Shown here piece by piece: positions 1-5,932 of a stretch of 6,535 nucleotides of DNA. This DNA is from Pirellulales bacterium (lineage in GTDB: Bacteria > Planctomycetota > Planctomycetia > Pirellulales > JALHLM01), in assembly GCA_022844585.1 (NCBI GenBank), contig JALHLM010000358.1:1-6535 (forward strand), read 5' to 3'. Position numbers and translations under genes: made by a program. The notes under the pieces were generated by a model. That model had not been told where the DNA came from and made no database searches. It worked only from the letters and a program-made list of their open reading frames with translations. Positions within the stretch are counted from its first letter, which is position 1; each line of letters starts with the position of its first letter.

Positions 1-2423
1 TCCGTCACTTCGGCCGGAATTCGCCGGTCGTAGTACTCGAACTGCTCCTCTTCGCTCTTCAGCAGATCGCGTTTGCGGAGCTTGGCTTGTTGCGCCTGGA
101 GTTCTTCCAATAGCACGCGGTTGTGAATGAGTGTCGGCGCCTGCGTTTCCCAGTCCCCTTCCACCAAGGCGGAGCGAATGAACATCTCGCGCGACCAGGC
201 GGCGTTCACGACTGAGTACCGCGCCGAGCGTCGCGGCACGATCGGCAGCCCCCACAGCGTGACCTTTTCGTAGCACATCACCGCGCCGGATTCCCGACTC
301 CAATGCGGATCGTGAAACGTGCGCGTCACCAGGTGCGCCGCCAAGGTTTCCAGCCAGGTCGGATTGATCCGCGCCACGCAGCGCAGGTAGCGCCGATTCG
401 TCTCTACCAACTCCGCCGCGACCAGCCATTTCGGCTTCGACGCCCGCAGCCCGGAACCAGGCCAAAGTTGGAACTTCGCGCCGCCGGCCATCGTGAACTC
501 GCCTTCGTCGGCGCGAAAGCCGGCGTTAGCCAGCAAGCCCGACAACAGCGAACGATGAATCGCCGCCGAGTCGTCACGTCGCGGGCCGCTCTTCATCCCC
601 GCGTCGCCGGTCAGCCGCAAAAGCTGCTGATGGACGTCGATCCACTCGCGCATCCGGTTATACGACAGGAAATTCGTGTGGCAGGCCTTGCGCAACTGCG
701 ACCCAGACAACTCGTGCTTGAGCTTGTGAAAAAAGTCCCAGATCGCCAGGTAACTAAGGAAATCCGAATCAGCGTTCGCGAACTTGGCATGCGCTTCGTC
801 CGCCGATTGTTGTTTATCCATCGGCCGTTCGCGGGGATCCTGCGTTTCGAGCGCCGCGGCAATCACGAGCACTTCGTTCAGGCAACCTTCCGCATGCCCG
901 GCGACAATCATCCGGGCGATCCGCGGGTCTACGGGTAGTTTTGCCAACTGCCGCCCTAGCGGCGATAGTCGATTCTCTGAGTCGATGGCCCCGAGCTCAA
1001 ACAACGTGTGATACCCGTCGCGCACGACGCCGACCTTCGGCGGATCGAGAAACGGAAACTCCTCGATGTCCCCGAGGTTCAACGCGAGCGTCTGCAGAAT
1101 CACTGACGCCAGGTTGGTCCGTTGAATCTCCGGCGCGGTGAACGGTTCACGACTTTGAAAATCCTCTTCGCTGAACAGCCGAATGCAGACGCCGGGGCCG
1201 ATGCGACCGCAGCGTCCTTTGCGCTGCTCGGCCGAGGCCCGCGAGATCGGCTCGATCGGCAGTCGCTGCATCCGGCTCCGCGGCGCGTAGCGGCTGATCC
1301 GCGCTACGCCCGGGTCGATCACATACCGCACGCCGGGCACAGTGAGCGACGACTCGGCGACGTTCGTGGCGATCACAATTCGCCGGCCGTTATGCGGCTG
1401 GAAGACGCGGTCCTGCTCCTTGCCGGATAGCCGCGCGTACAGTGGCAGAATCTCCGTGCTTTGTTTTCCGGTCGAATGCAGCAGCCGCCCGCGCAGCGCC
1501 TTCGCGATGTCGTGAATATCCCGCTCCGTCGGCATGAACAGCAGGATGTCGCCGGGCGGCAGTTCCAGCAGTTCATCCACGGCATCGAGCACCGCTCGCA
1601 TCCAGTCCGGATCGTCCTGGGCGTCGTCATCGACCATCGGACGGTAACGCACTTCGACCGGGTAAGTGCGCCCGGAAACCTCGATCACCGGCGCGGGCCC
1701 GCGCGACGACGCGAAGTGCTCGGCGAATCGCGCCGTGTCGATCGTCGCCGACGTGATGATCAACTTCAAATCGCGCCGCTTCGGTAGCAGGCGGTGCAGG
1801 CAGCCCAGCAGGAAGTCGATATTCAGCGAGCGCTCGTGCGCTTCGTCGATGATCAGCGTGTCGTACTGTTCCAAGAACCGATCATGCTGCGACTCGGCCA
1901 GCAGGATGCCGTCGGTCATCAGCTTGATGTAGGTCTCCGGGCTGGTCGAATCGGTGAAGCGAATCTTGAAACCGACGTCGCGCCCGAGCGGGGAATTCAG
2001 CTCCTGGGCAATTCGCGAAGCCACGCTCCGCGCCGCGATCCGCCGCGGCTGCGTATGCCCAATCAATCCGGCGACGCCGCGCCCCAGTTCCAGGCAAATC
2101 TTCGGCAACTGCGTCGATTTCCCGGAGCCGGTCTCACCGCAAAGGATCACTACCTGGTGCTCGCGAATCGCGGCGGCGATCTCCTCCCGCTTGGCCGAAA
2201 TCGGCAACGCGTCGTCATACTGCACGCTCGGCACTCGCTCCGCCCGAGCCTGCCGCCGCGCCATGGAGCGTTCTAAATCCGCCGCCCATTTCGCCAACCC
2301 CTCGTCGGCCCCATCGCCGCGCTTCGCCCGCTCGCGCAACGCTTCCCACCGCCGGCGCAGCCGAAACTGATCGGCCAGCATGGCATGGGCGATATCGGCG
2401 GATCGGTCGGCGAGGGAGGACAT
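1..2423 (-). CDS. hrpA: ATP-dependent RNA helicase HrpA (DEAH box), C-terminus cut by the window edge
   Basis: The minus strand is open from ATG at 2423 to the left edge: 807 codons, no stop, no frameshift. Helicase motifs appear in order: Walker A GETGSGKS (96-103), DEAH (193-196), SAT (225-227), motif V TNVAESSLTVPGV (353-365) and motif VI QRKGRCGR (400-407). A helicase-associated HA2/OB region follows. Near residues 745-805 comes the start of the DUF3418-type tail, with REMFIRSALVEGDW and a KRDLL...YYDRRIP block that closely resemble E. coli HrpA as I recall it. E. coli HrpA is about 1300 residues, so roughly 490 are probably missing here. The start leaves 95 residues before Walker A, similar to E. 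coli; no strong Shine-Dalgarno is visible. The family consists of cytoplasmic NTP-driven 3'-5' RNA helicases linked to mRNA processing and, in E. coli, to rescue of stalled or collided ribosomes. It is divergent from the zinc-ribbon gene. Confidence 0.96.
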   Translation of the reverse strand, partial: MSSLADRSADIAHAMLADQFRLRRRWEALRERAKRGDGADEGLAKWAADLERSMARRQARAERVPSVQYDDALPISAKREEIAAAIREHQVVILCGETGSGKSTQLPKICLELGRGVAGLIGHTQPRRIAARSVASRIAQELNSPLGRDVGFKIRFTDSTSPETYIKLMTDGILLAESQHDRFLEQYDTLIIDEAHERSLNIDFLLGCLHRLLPKRRDLKLIITSATIDTARFAEHFASSRGPAPVIEVSGRTYPVEVRYRPMVDDDAQDDPDWMRAVLDAVDELLELPPGDILLFMPTERDIHDIAKALRGRLLHSTGKQSTEILPLYARLSGKEQDRVFQPHNGRRIVIATNVAESSLTVPGVRYVIDPGVARISRYAPRSRMQRLPIEPISRASAEQRKGRCGRIGPGVCIRLFSEEDFQSREPFTAPEIQRTNLASVILQTLALNLGDIEEFPFLDPPKVGVVRDGYHTLFELGAIDSENRLSPLGRQLAKLPVDPRIARMIVAGHAEGCLNEVLVIAAALETQDPRERPMDKQQSADEAHAKFANADSDFLSYLAIWDFFHKLKHELSGSQLRKACHTNFLSYNRMREWIDVHQQLLRLTGDAGMKSGPRRDDSAAIHRSLLSGLLANAGFRADEGEFTMAGGAKFQLWPGSGLRASKPKWLVAAELVETNRRYLRCVARINPTWLETLAAHLVTRTFHDPHWSRESGAVMCYEKVTLWGLPIVPRRSARYSVVNAAWSREMFIRSALVEGDWETQAPTLIHNRVLLEELQAQQAKLRKRDLLKSEEEQFEYYDRRIPAEVT

Positions 2424-2442
2424 GCGATGATCTGGCGAGGAA

Positions 2443-2475
2443 TTGCGCGCGAACCTGGAATCGAGTATTTTACTC
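2443..2475. promoter_or_regulatory. Candidate divergent promoter/operator with AT-rich palindrome
   Basis: The 125-base gap between hrpA and the zinc-ribbon gene holds one AT-rich spot, a perfect inverted repeat GAGTA-TTT-TACTC at 2463-2475. On the plus strand TTGCGC (2443-2448) and TATTTT (2466-2471) are 17 bases apart, a weak sigma-70-like pair facing the zinc-ribbon gene. On the minus strand the same spot reads TAAAAT (2472-2467), one mismatch from TATAAT and 43 bases upstream of the hrpA start, but with no recognisable -35. The palindrome could be an operator or just a symmetric -10 region. This is motif matching only. Confidence 0.28.
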
Positions 2476-2548
2476 AGATTGGCGTTGGGGCGAGGGGGTT
2501 CACGCGGTGACTGCTCGTTAGGTCCCCAACACGAAATTGGGTGGCGGC

Positions 2549-3142
2549 ATGCGTACATCGAAAGAGTACGAATCCTTCGTCGAACATCCCCGCTTCGGGC
2601 GATGCCCTCGAATCACCGGGCTGAATCCCGAAGCCGTCTACGGCGGCGACACGTTCTTGCACTGGCATTCACCGCGTGAATGCCGAATCCCGAACACGGC
2701 CATTCGGGCCGATTTGTCGCGGCAGACGCCTGCTACCGTTGCAGTGACACATTATTTTGATGTTAAGCGTCAGTGCCGCGACTGCGGACGGCCGTTCATC
2801 TTTTTTGCCCAAGAACAGAAACACTGGTACGAAGTTCTCGGCTTCGGCCTGGATTCGGACTGTGTTCGATGCATCGAGTGTCGCAAGATTGAGCAAGGGA
2901 TCGCTCGGCTTCAAGAGCGTTACGCGGAGCTGTTTCACATCGTCGGCAGGACGACTGAAGAGAACCTCGAAATGGCCGAGTGTAGCCTGTCGCTCATCGA
3001 GACCAACGTGTTTAATCGTCGACAATCTGAGCGGGTGAGAATGTTGCTCAATCAGATCGGCCCGGACCATGTGAAAAAGATTGTTCGGCGACGCGACGCA
3101 ATCGTCAAAAGGCTGATTGCGATTGAGTCTAGCGAGGCTTAG
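2549..3142 (+). CDS. Zinc-ribbon (zf-trcl-like) domain protein of unknown function
   Basis: This frame encodes 197 residues from ATG 2549. The frame also allows a TTG at 2537, only four codons upstream; ATG is preferred because GGGTGG lies four bases before it and nothing resembling a ribosome site precedes the TTG. The core is CRDCGRPFIFF (76-86), then EQKHWYEVLGFG (89-100), then CVRCIECRK (105-113). The cysteines at 76, 79, 105, 108 and 111 match the CxxCGxxFxF...EQ...Y...GF...CxxCR pattern of the probable zinc-ribbon family zf-trcl (Pfam PF13451, from memory). It probably binds one zinc ion in the cytoplasm through two CxxC pairs; there is no signal peptide or membrane segment. Around the ribbon sit a conserved-looking N-terminal part (RCPRITGLNPE, FLHWHS, DLSRQTPATV) and a charged, probably helical C-terminal part. 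Its biological role is unknown. Four hand-counted 60-base lines of the gene average about 54% GC. Confidence 0.85.
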   Translation: MRTSKEYESFVEHPRFGRCPRITGLNPEAVYGGDTFLHWHSPRECRIPNTAIRADLSRQTPATVAVTHYFDVKRQCRDCGRPFIFFAQEQKHWYEVLGFGLDSDCVRCIECRKIEQGIARLQERYAELFHIVGRTTEENLEMAECSLSLIETNVFNRRQSERVRMLLNQIGPDHVKKIVRRRDAIVKRLIAIESSEA

Positions 3143-3180
3143 TTTCACATTTGCGCGATCGCGTTGAAAGCCTGCGAAAC

Positions 3181-4074
3181 TCACACCACATCCTTCAGCG
3201 CGTCCCCCAACCGCCCAAACCGGTACGCAAACTCGCGTTCCTGCGCCACCTTCGGCACGACCCGTTGCGACGCCAGCAGCACGTCCGCCACTTCGCCAAA
3301 GGCCAGGCGGACGGCGAATTCGGGGACCGGGAAGATTGCCGGGCGGTGCAGCGTGGCGGCGAGGGTCTTGGTGAACTCGCGGTTGGTGGCCGGTTCCGGC
3401 GCGACGCCGTTGATGGGGCCTTCAAGTTCCGCGTGTTCGGCGGCGAAGAGCAGCATGTTCACCAGGTCGTCGATGTGGATCCACGGCATCCATTGCTTGC
3501 CGTCGCCGAGGACGCCGCCGACGCCGAGCTTGAATGGCGTGAGCATCTTCTTGAGCGCTCCGCCGTTTTTGCCGAGCACGACGCCGATGCGGACCGAAAC
3601 GACGCGCATGCCGACGTCCCGCCCGCGCGCCGCTTCTTGCTCCCAGGACTTGCAGACATCGGCCAGGAAACCCGAGCCGGCCGGTGAGTGCTCGTCGAGC
3701 AATTCCTCGCCGCGGTCGCCGTAATAGCCGACGGCCGACGCGCAGACCAACGTCTTAGGACGTAGCCCCAGCGCCCCGACAGCGTCGATCAAATTGCGTG
3801 TTGGAAACACCCGGCTATCCCGCAGCCGCTGCTTCTTGGCCTCGTTCCAGCGCCCTTCCGCGACCGGCTCGCCGGCCAGGTGAAAGATCGTGTCGACGCC
3901 CTGAAACGCCGCCGCCGGGGGCCGCTCGCGCGAGGCGTCCCAAGGGTAGGCGTTCACGTCTCCGAGCACGGATTTCGCGCGGCTCGCGTCGCGGGTCAGG
4001 ACGACGCAGCCGGGCAACTTCGCCACCAGGCGGCGGCCGACAAACCCGGTCGCGCCGGTAATCAGGGCCTTCAT
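3181..4074 (-). CDS. TIGR01777-family NAD(P)-dependent epimerase (SDR39U1/YfcH-like)
   Basis: The 297-residue protein has an N-terminal Rossmann fold with GATGFVG (7-13), HLAGEPV (65-71), SAVGYYG (113-119) and the substrate-side block WMPWIHIDDL (195-204). From about 220 (GPINGVAPEPATNREF) it carries the short C-terminal DUF1731-type domain typical of the TIGR01777 group. The length matches that family (about 300). YYG supplies the tyrosine of the extended-SDR active site, but the usual YxxxK lysine is not in its standard place, as in other members of this group. It is soluble and cytoplasmic; the substrate is unknown for most homologues. The start at 4074 is well supported: the minus strand has GGAGG (4086-4082) seven bases upstream. 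It converges on the zinc-ribbon gene (38-base gap) and is divergent from nfo, so it is probably its own transcription unit. Two hand-counted lines (3301 and 3901) are 75% GC. Confidence 0.93.
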   Translation of the reverse strand: MKALITGATGFVGRRLVAKLPGCVVLTRDASRAKSVLGDVNAYPWDASRERPPAAAFQGVDTIFHLAGEPVAEGRWNEAKKQRLRDSRVFPTRNLIDAVGALGLRPKTLVCASAVGYYGDRGEELLDEHSPAGSGFLADVCKSWEQEAARGRDVGMRVVSVRIGVVLGKNGGALKKMLTPFKLGVGGVLGDGKQWMPWIHIDDLVNMLLFAAEHAELEGPINGVAPEPATNREFTKTLAATLHRPAIFPVPEFAVRLAFGEVADVLLASQRVVPKVAQEREFAYRFGRLGDALKDVV

Positions 4075-4118
4075 GACTCCCCCTCCCCACGGTTGACGAA
4101 GCGTCGCGGCACGACGGG

Positions 4119-4124
4119 ATTATA
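4119..4124 (-). promoter_or_regulatory. Candidate -10 element for the epimerase gene
   Basis: Read on the minus strand, 4124-4119 is a perfect TATAAT, 44 bases upstream of the epimerase ATG at 4074, in an otherwise GC-rich 81-base divergent gap. No good -35 lies 16-18 bases further upstream (the nearest candidate is ATGTAA), so activator dependence or chance are both possible. On the plus strand a TTGACG at 4093-4098 faces nfo, but it stands about 21 bases from TTATAC (4120-4125), which is too far for a standard pair. Confidence 0.38.
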
Positions 4125-4155
4125 CGACGCCGCCCAGTGCGTTACATTGCCGGCC

Positions 4156-5010
4156 ATGGCAATCCTCGGCGCACACATGTCGATTTCCGGCGGCTACTAT
4201 CGCTCCGTGGAAATCGCCAGCGAGATGGGCTGCGACGCGGTCCAGCTTTTCACGAAGAACAATAACCAATGGCGCGCGAAAGAATTAACCGACGAAGACG
4301 TCGCGAAATTCCAGACAGCGCTGAAAGAACTGAATATCGGCTGGCCGATCGCGCACAATTCCTACCTCATCAACCTGGCCGCGCCGGACGAGGAACTTTG
4401 GCGAAAATCAATCGACGCCCAGCGGATTGAACTGAAACGTGCTGAACGGTTGGGGATTCCGTTCGTCGTAGCCCATCCGGGCGCGTTCACCACTTCGAGC
4501 GAAGAAGTTGGGCTGAAGCGCATCATCACGGCGTTGAATGAAGTCCATGCCGCCACGCCTGGCCTGAAGGTGAAGACGCTCCTCGAAGCCACGGCCGGCC
4601 AGGGCAGTTGCCTGGGCTGCAAGTTCGAGCATCTAGCCGAGATCATCGCCGGCGTGAAACATCCGGTACGCCTTGGCGTCTGCATCGATACCTGCCATAT
4701 CTTCGCCGCCGGCTATCCGCTCGGGACACCGAAGGAATACAAGGAAACCATGAAGGCCCTCGACGCCACGGTCGGTGTAACCCAAGTCCAGGCGTTTCAT
4801 CTTAATGATAGCGCCAAACCGTTCGGCTCCCGCGTCGACCGCCACGCGCATATCGGCCAAGGGCATCTCGGGCTGGAGCCATTCCGCCATTTGCTGAACG
4901 ACGCCCGCTTCCGCAAGGTGCCGATGTACCTGGAAACGCCGAAAGAAGAAGTCAACGGCGAGCACATGGACAAGGTGAACTTCCGCACGCTGCGCTCGCT
5001 TATCAAATAG
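4156..5010 (+). CDS. nfo: Deoxyribonuclease IV (endonuclease IV, AP endonuclease)
   Basis: This 284-residue protein (E. coli Nfo has 285) is a TIM-barrel, three-zinc AP endonuclease that cuts the backbone 5' of abasic sites and removes blocked 3' ends during base excision repair. It begins MAILGAHMSISGG, matching the family N-terminus. All nine expected zinc ligands can be placed: H67, H107, E144, D178, H181, H215, D228, H230 and E260. The signature blocks LEATAGQGS (143-151), GVCIDTCH (174-181), FHLNDS (214-219) and GSRVDRHAHIGQG (224-236) are all present; AHIGQG replaces the more usual (E/H)x(I/L)GEG wording. The frame stays open upstream to an ATG at 3880, but those 92 extra codons lie antisense inside the epimerase gene and do not resemble the family, so 4156 is chosen. 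No clear Shine-Dalgarno precedes it. The yiiM gene follows in the same direction after a palindromic repeat. Confidence 0.97.
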   Translation: MAILGAHMSISGGYYRSVEIASEMGCDAVQLFTKNNNQWRAKELTDEDVAKFQTALKELNIGWPIAHNSYLINLAAPDEELWRKSIDAQRIELKRAERLGIPFVVAHPGAFTTSSEEVGLKRIITALNEVHAATPGLKVKTLLEATAGQGSCLGCKFEHLAEIIAGVKHPVRLGVCIDTCHIFAAGYPLGTPKEYKETMKALDATVGVTQVQAFHLNDSAKPFGSRVDRHAHIGQGHLGLEPFRHLLNDARFRKVPMYLETPKEEVNGEHMDKVNFRTLRSLIK

Positions 5011-5028
5011 CAAAACCGACATCACACC

Positions 5029-5122
5029 AGCCCGACGCGCAAGCGAGGGGGAGCGGACGCTTGCCATGAGTACACGTCGTACTCAATTCTACGCCTTCTC
5101 CCCCTCGCTTGCGCGTCGGGCT
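5029..5122. repeat. Nested intergenic inverted repeat (25-base perfect arms, inner hairpin)
   Basis: The left arm (5029-5053, starting AGCCCGACGCGCAAGCGA) and right arm (5098-5122, ending TCGCTTGCGCGTCGGGCT) are perfect reverse complements over 25 bases. The symmetry stops at both ends of each arm. The 44-base centre contains a second perfect inverted repeat, TGAGTAC-acgtc-GTACTCA (5067-5085). The element fills most of the 127-base gap between nfo and yiiM. On RNA it would form a very stable stem with a smaller hairpin on top. There is no T-run after it, so it is not a textbook terminator, though it could attenuate, stabilise or be cut by RNase III. The right arm gives SLARRAS in one frame and the left arm SPTRKRG on the other strand. 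I recall such peptides as frequent in planctomycete gene models, which suggests a dispersed REP/MITE-like family; that is inference. Confidence 0.9.
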
Positions 5123-5126
5123 AGTG

Positions 5127-5132
5127 AAAGGA
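5127..5132 (+). promoter_or_regulatory. yiiM: Ribosome binding site fixing the yiiM start
   Basis: AAAGGA lies five bases before the GTG at 5138 and just outside the right arm of the palindrome. It is the only good Shine-Dalgarno near this gene. It argues for the GTG start over the ATG at 5066, which sits inside the loop of the repeat. Confidence 0.7.
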
Positions 5133-5137
5133 CAATC

Positions 5138-5812
5138 GTGCCCACCCTCGCATCCATTCAAGTCGGCATGCCGCGTCAATTTGGGCGCGAGGATGCGGAA
5201 AATCCCTTCGATAGGCCGTGGACATCCGGCATCTTCAAGTTGCCGGTGACGGGCCCGGTGGAAATCACCAAGTACGGACTCATCGGCGACGGCCAGGCCG
5301 ATTTGGAAAACCACGGCGGCGACGACAAGGCGGTGCTTAGTTATTCGGCCGATCACTACCCTGGCTGGCTGCCGATCCTCGGACCGGATTCTGCCACGTT
5401 CGGCGCGTTCGGCGAGAATCTTACGATCCGCGGCCTAACCGAAGACGACGTTTGCGTCGGCGATGTCTGGCAAATCGGCGAAGCCGTTCAACTCCAGATC
5501 TCGCAGCCTCGGCAGCCCTGTTGGAAACTGGCGCGCAAATGGCGCGTCCGCGATCTCGTGGAACAAGTGCAGCACACCGGCCGCAGCGGCTGGTATTGGC
5601 GCGTGCTGCGGCCGGGCCGCGTGGAAGCAGGACAACCGCTGACAATGCTGAATCGAACGCGTCCCGAGTGGACGATCGCGGCAGCCAACCGGGCGATGTA
5701 TCACCGCAAGCATGATCGCGCCGCGGCGATGGCACTGGCCGAGTTGCCGGAGCTTGCCGGCAGTTGGCGGCGCCATTTCTCCAGTCGTGCGGCGCGACTA
5801 GCGAGCGAATAG
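5138..5812 (+). CDS. yiiM: YiiM-type MOSC domain protein (molybdenum-cofactor sulfurase-like)
   Basis: From GTG 5138 the product has 224 residues, the same as E. coli YiiM, and begins (M)PTLASIQVGMPRQFG. Matching blocks are GLIGDGQADLENHGG (47-61), DKAVLSYSADHYPGW (63-77), FGENLTIRGLTEDDVCVGD (91-109), the MOSC core QISQPRQPCWKL (120-131) with cysteine C128, and HTGRSGWYWRVLRPG (136-150). C128 is the conserved MOSC cysteine, probably the molybdenum ligand by analogy with YcbX/mARC. In E. coli YiiM acts with molybdenum cofactor to detoxify N-hydroxylated base analogues such as 6-hydroxylaminopurine. It is cytoplasmic with no signal peptide. The same frame is open to ATG 5066, but those 24 codons run through the palindromic repeat and are unlikely to be native. 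It lies downstream of nfo in the same direction; the repeat between them makes co-transcription uncertain. Confidence 0.93.
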   Translation: MPTLASIQVGMPRQFGREDAENPFDRPWTSGIFKLPVTGPVEITKYGLIGDGQADLENHGGDDKAVLSYSADHYPGWLPILGPDSATFGAFGENLTIRGLTEDDVCVGDVWQIGEAVQLQISQPRQPCWKLARKWRVRDLVEQVQHTGRSGWYWRVLRPGRVEAGQPLTMLNRTRPEWTIAAANRAMYHRKHDRAAAMALAELPELAGSWRRHFSSRAARLASE

Positions 5813-5821
5813 CACGCTCGT
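5801..5821 (+). other. Small hairpin across the yiiM stop codon
   Basis: CGAGCG (5802-5807) and CGCTCG (5815-5820) pair perfectly around a seven-base loop that contains the TAG stop. One G-U pair (5801/5821) extends the stem. No T-run follows, so an intrinsic terminator is not supported. It may simply reflect GC-rich coding sequence. Confidence 0.25.
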
Positions 5822-5874
5822 ATGCGAAAGCCATGCTTGCCGAACCCGGGCAAATCGGGCAAAATCCTGGCGTC

Positions 5875-5895
5875 CGCCGGGGAGCGTCCCTGGCG
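5875..5895 (+). other. Hairpin in the yiiM-downstream gap, possible terminator-like structure
   Basis: CGCCGGGG (5875-5882) pairs with CCCTGGCG (5888-5895) around AGCGT, giving an eight-pair stem with one G-U. A run of five T (5912-5916) follows only after 16 bases, too far for a standard intrinsic terminator. The 120-base gap 5813-5932 also has a short tandem repeat, CGGGCAAA at 5847-5854 and 5856-5863. I see no clear promoter for the next gene. Confidence 0.3.
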
Positions 5896-5932
5896 CGGAG
5901 GCTTGTTCTCGTTTTTCACGGTACGGCCAGCG

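Noticed and set aside
303..938. Long plus-strand open frame (211 codons) opposite hrpA
   Set aside because: It lies wholly antisense to well-supported hrpA codons, is rich in Arg/Pro/Gln as GC-rich shadows are, and shows no domain.
2525..2541. CCCAA-cacgaaa-TTGGG hairpin before the zinc-ribbon start
   Set aside because: Five pairs with a seven-base loop is expected by chance at this GC content, and no regulatory context supports it.
3143..3169. Possible bidirectional terminator between the convergent genes (TTTCA...TGAAA around CGCGATCGCG at 3154-3163)
   Set aside because: The outer stem is only five pairs with a lopsided internal loop, and the inner palindrome leaves a three-pair stem; no T-run follows. 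It is too weak to call.
2669..3184. Minus-strand open frame (171 codons) opposite the zinc-ribbon gene
   Set aside because: The plus strand carries a recognisable CxxC zinc ribbon with family-like flanks; the opposite frame shows no motif.
3151..3687. Plus-strand open frames opposite the epimerase gene
   Set aside because: The epimerase has a full set of family motifs and a strong ribosome site; the plus frames are low-complexity shadows.
5003..5356. Minus-strand open frame (117 codons) reading SPTRKRG through the palindrome
   Set aside because: It is antisense to yiiM and the end of nfo, and its distinctive peptide comes from the repeat arm, not from a conserved protein.
5822..5932. Upstream in-frame ATG (5822) extending the last gene by 37 codons
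   Set aside because: The extension has no ribosome site, is compositionally unlike the domain that follows, and covers a GC-rich hairpin; it cannot be fully excluded.
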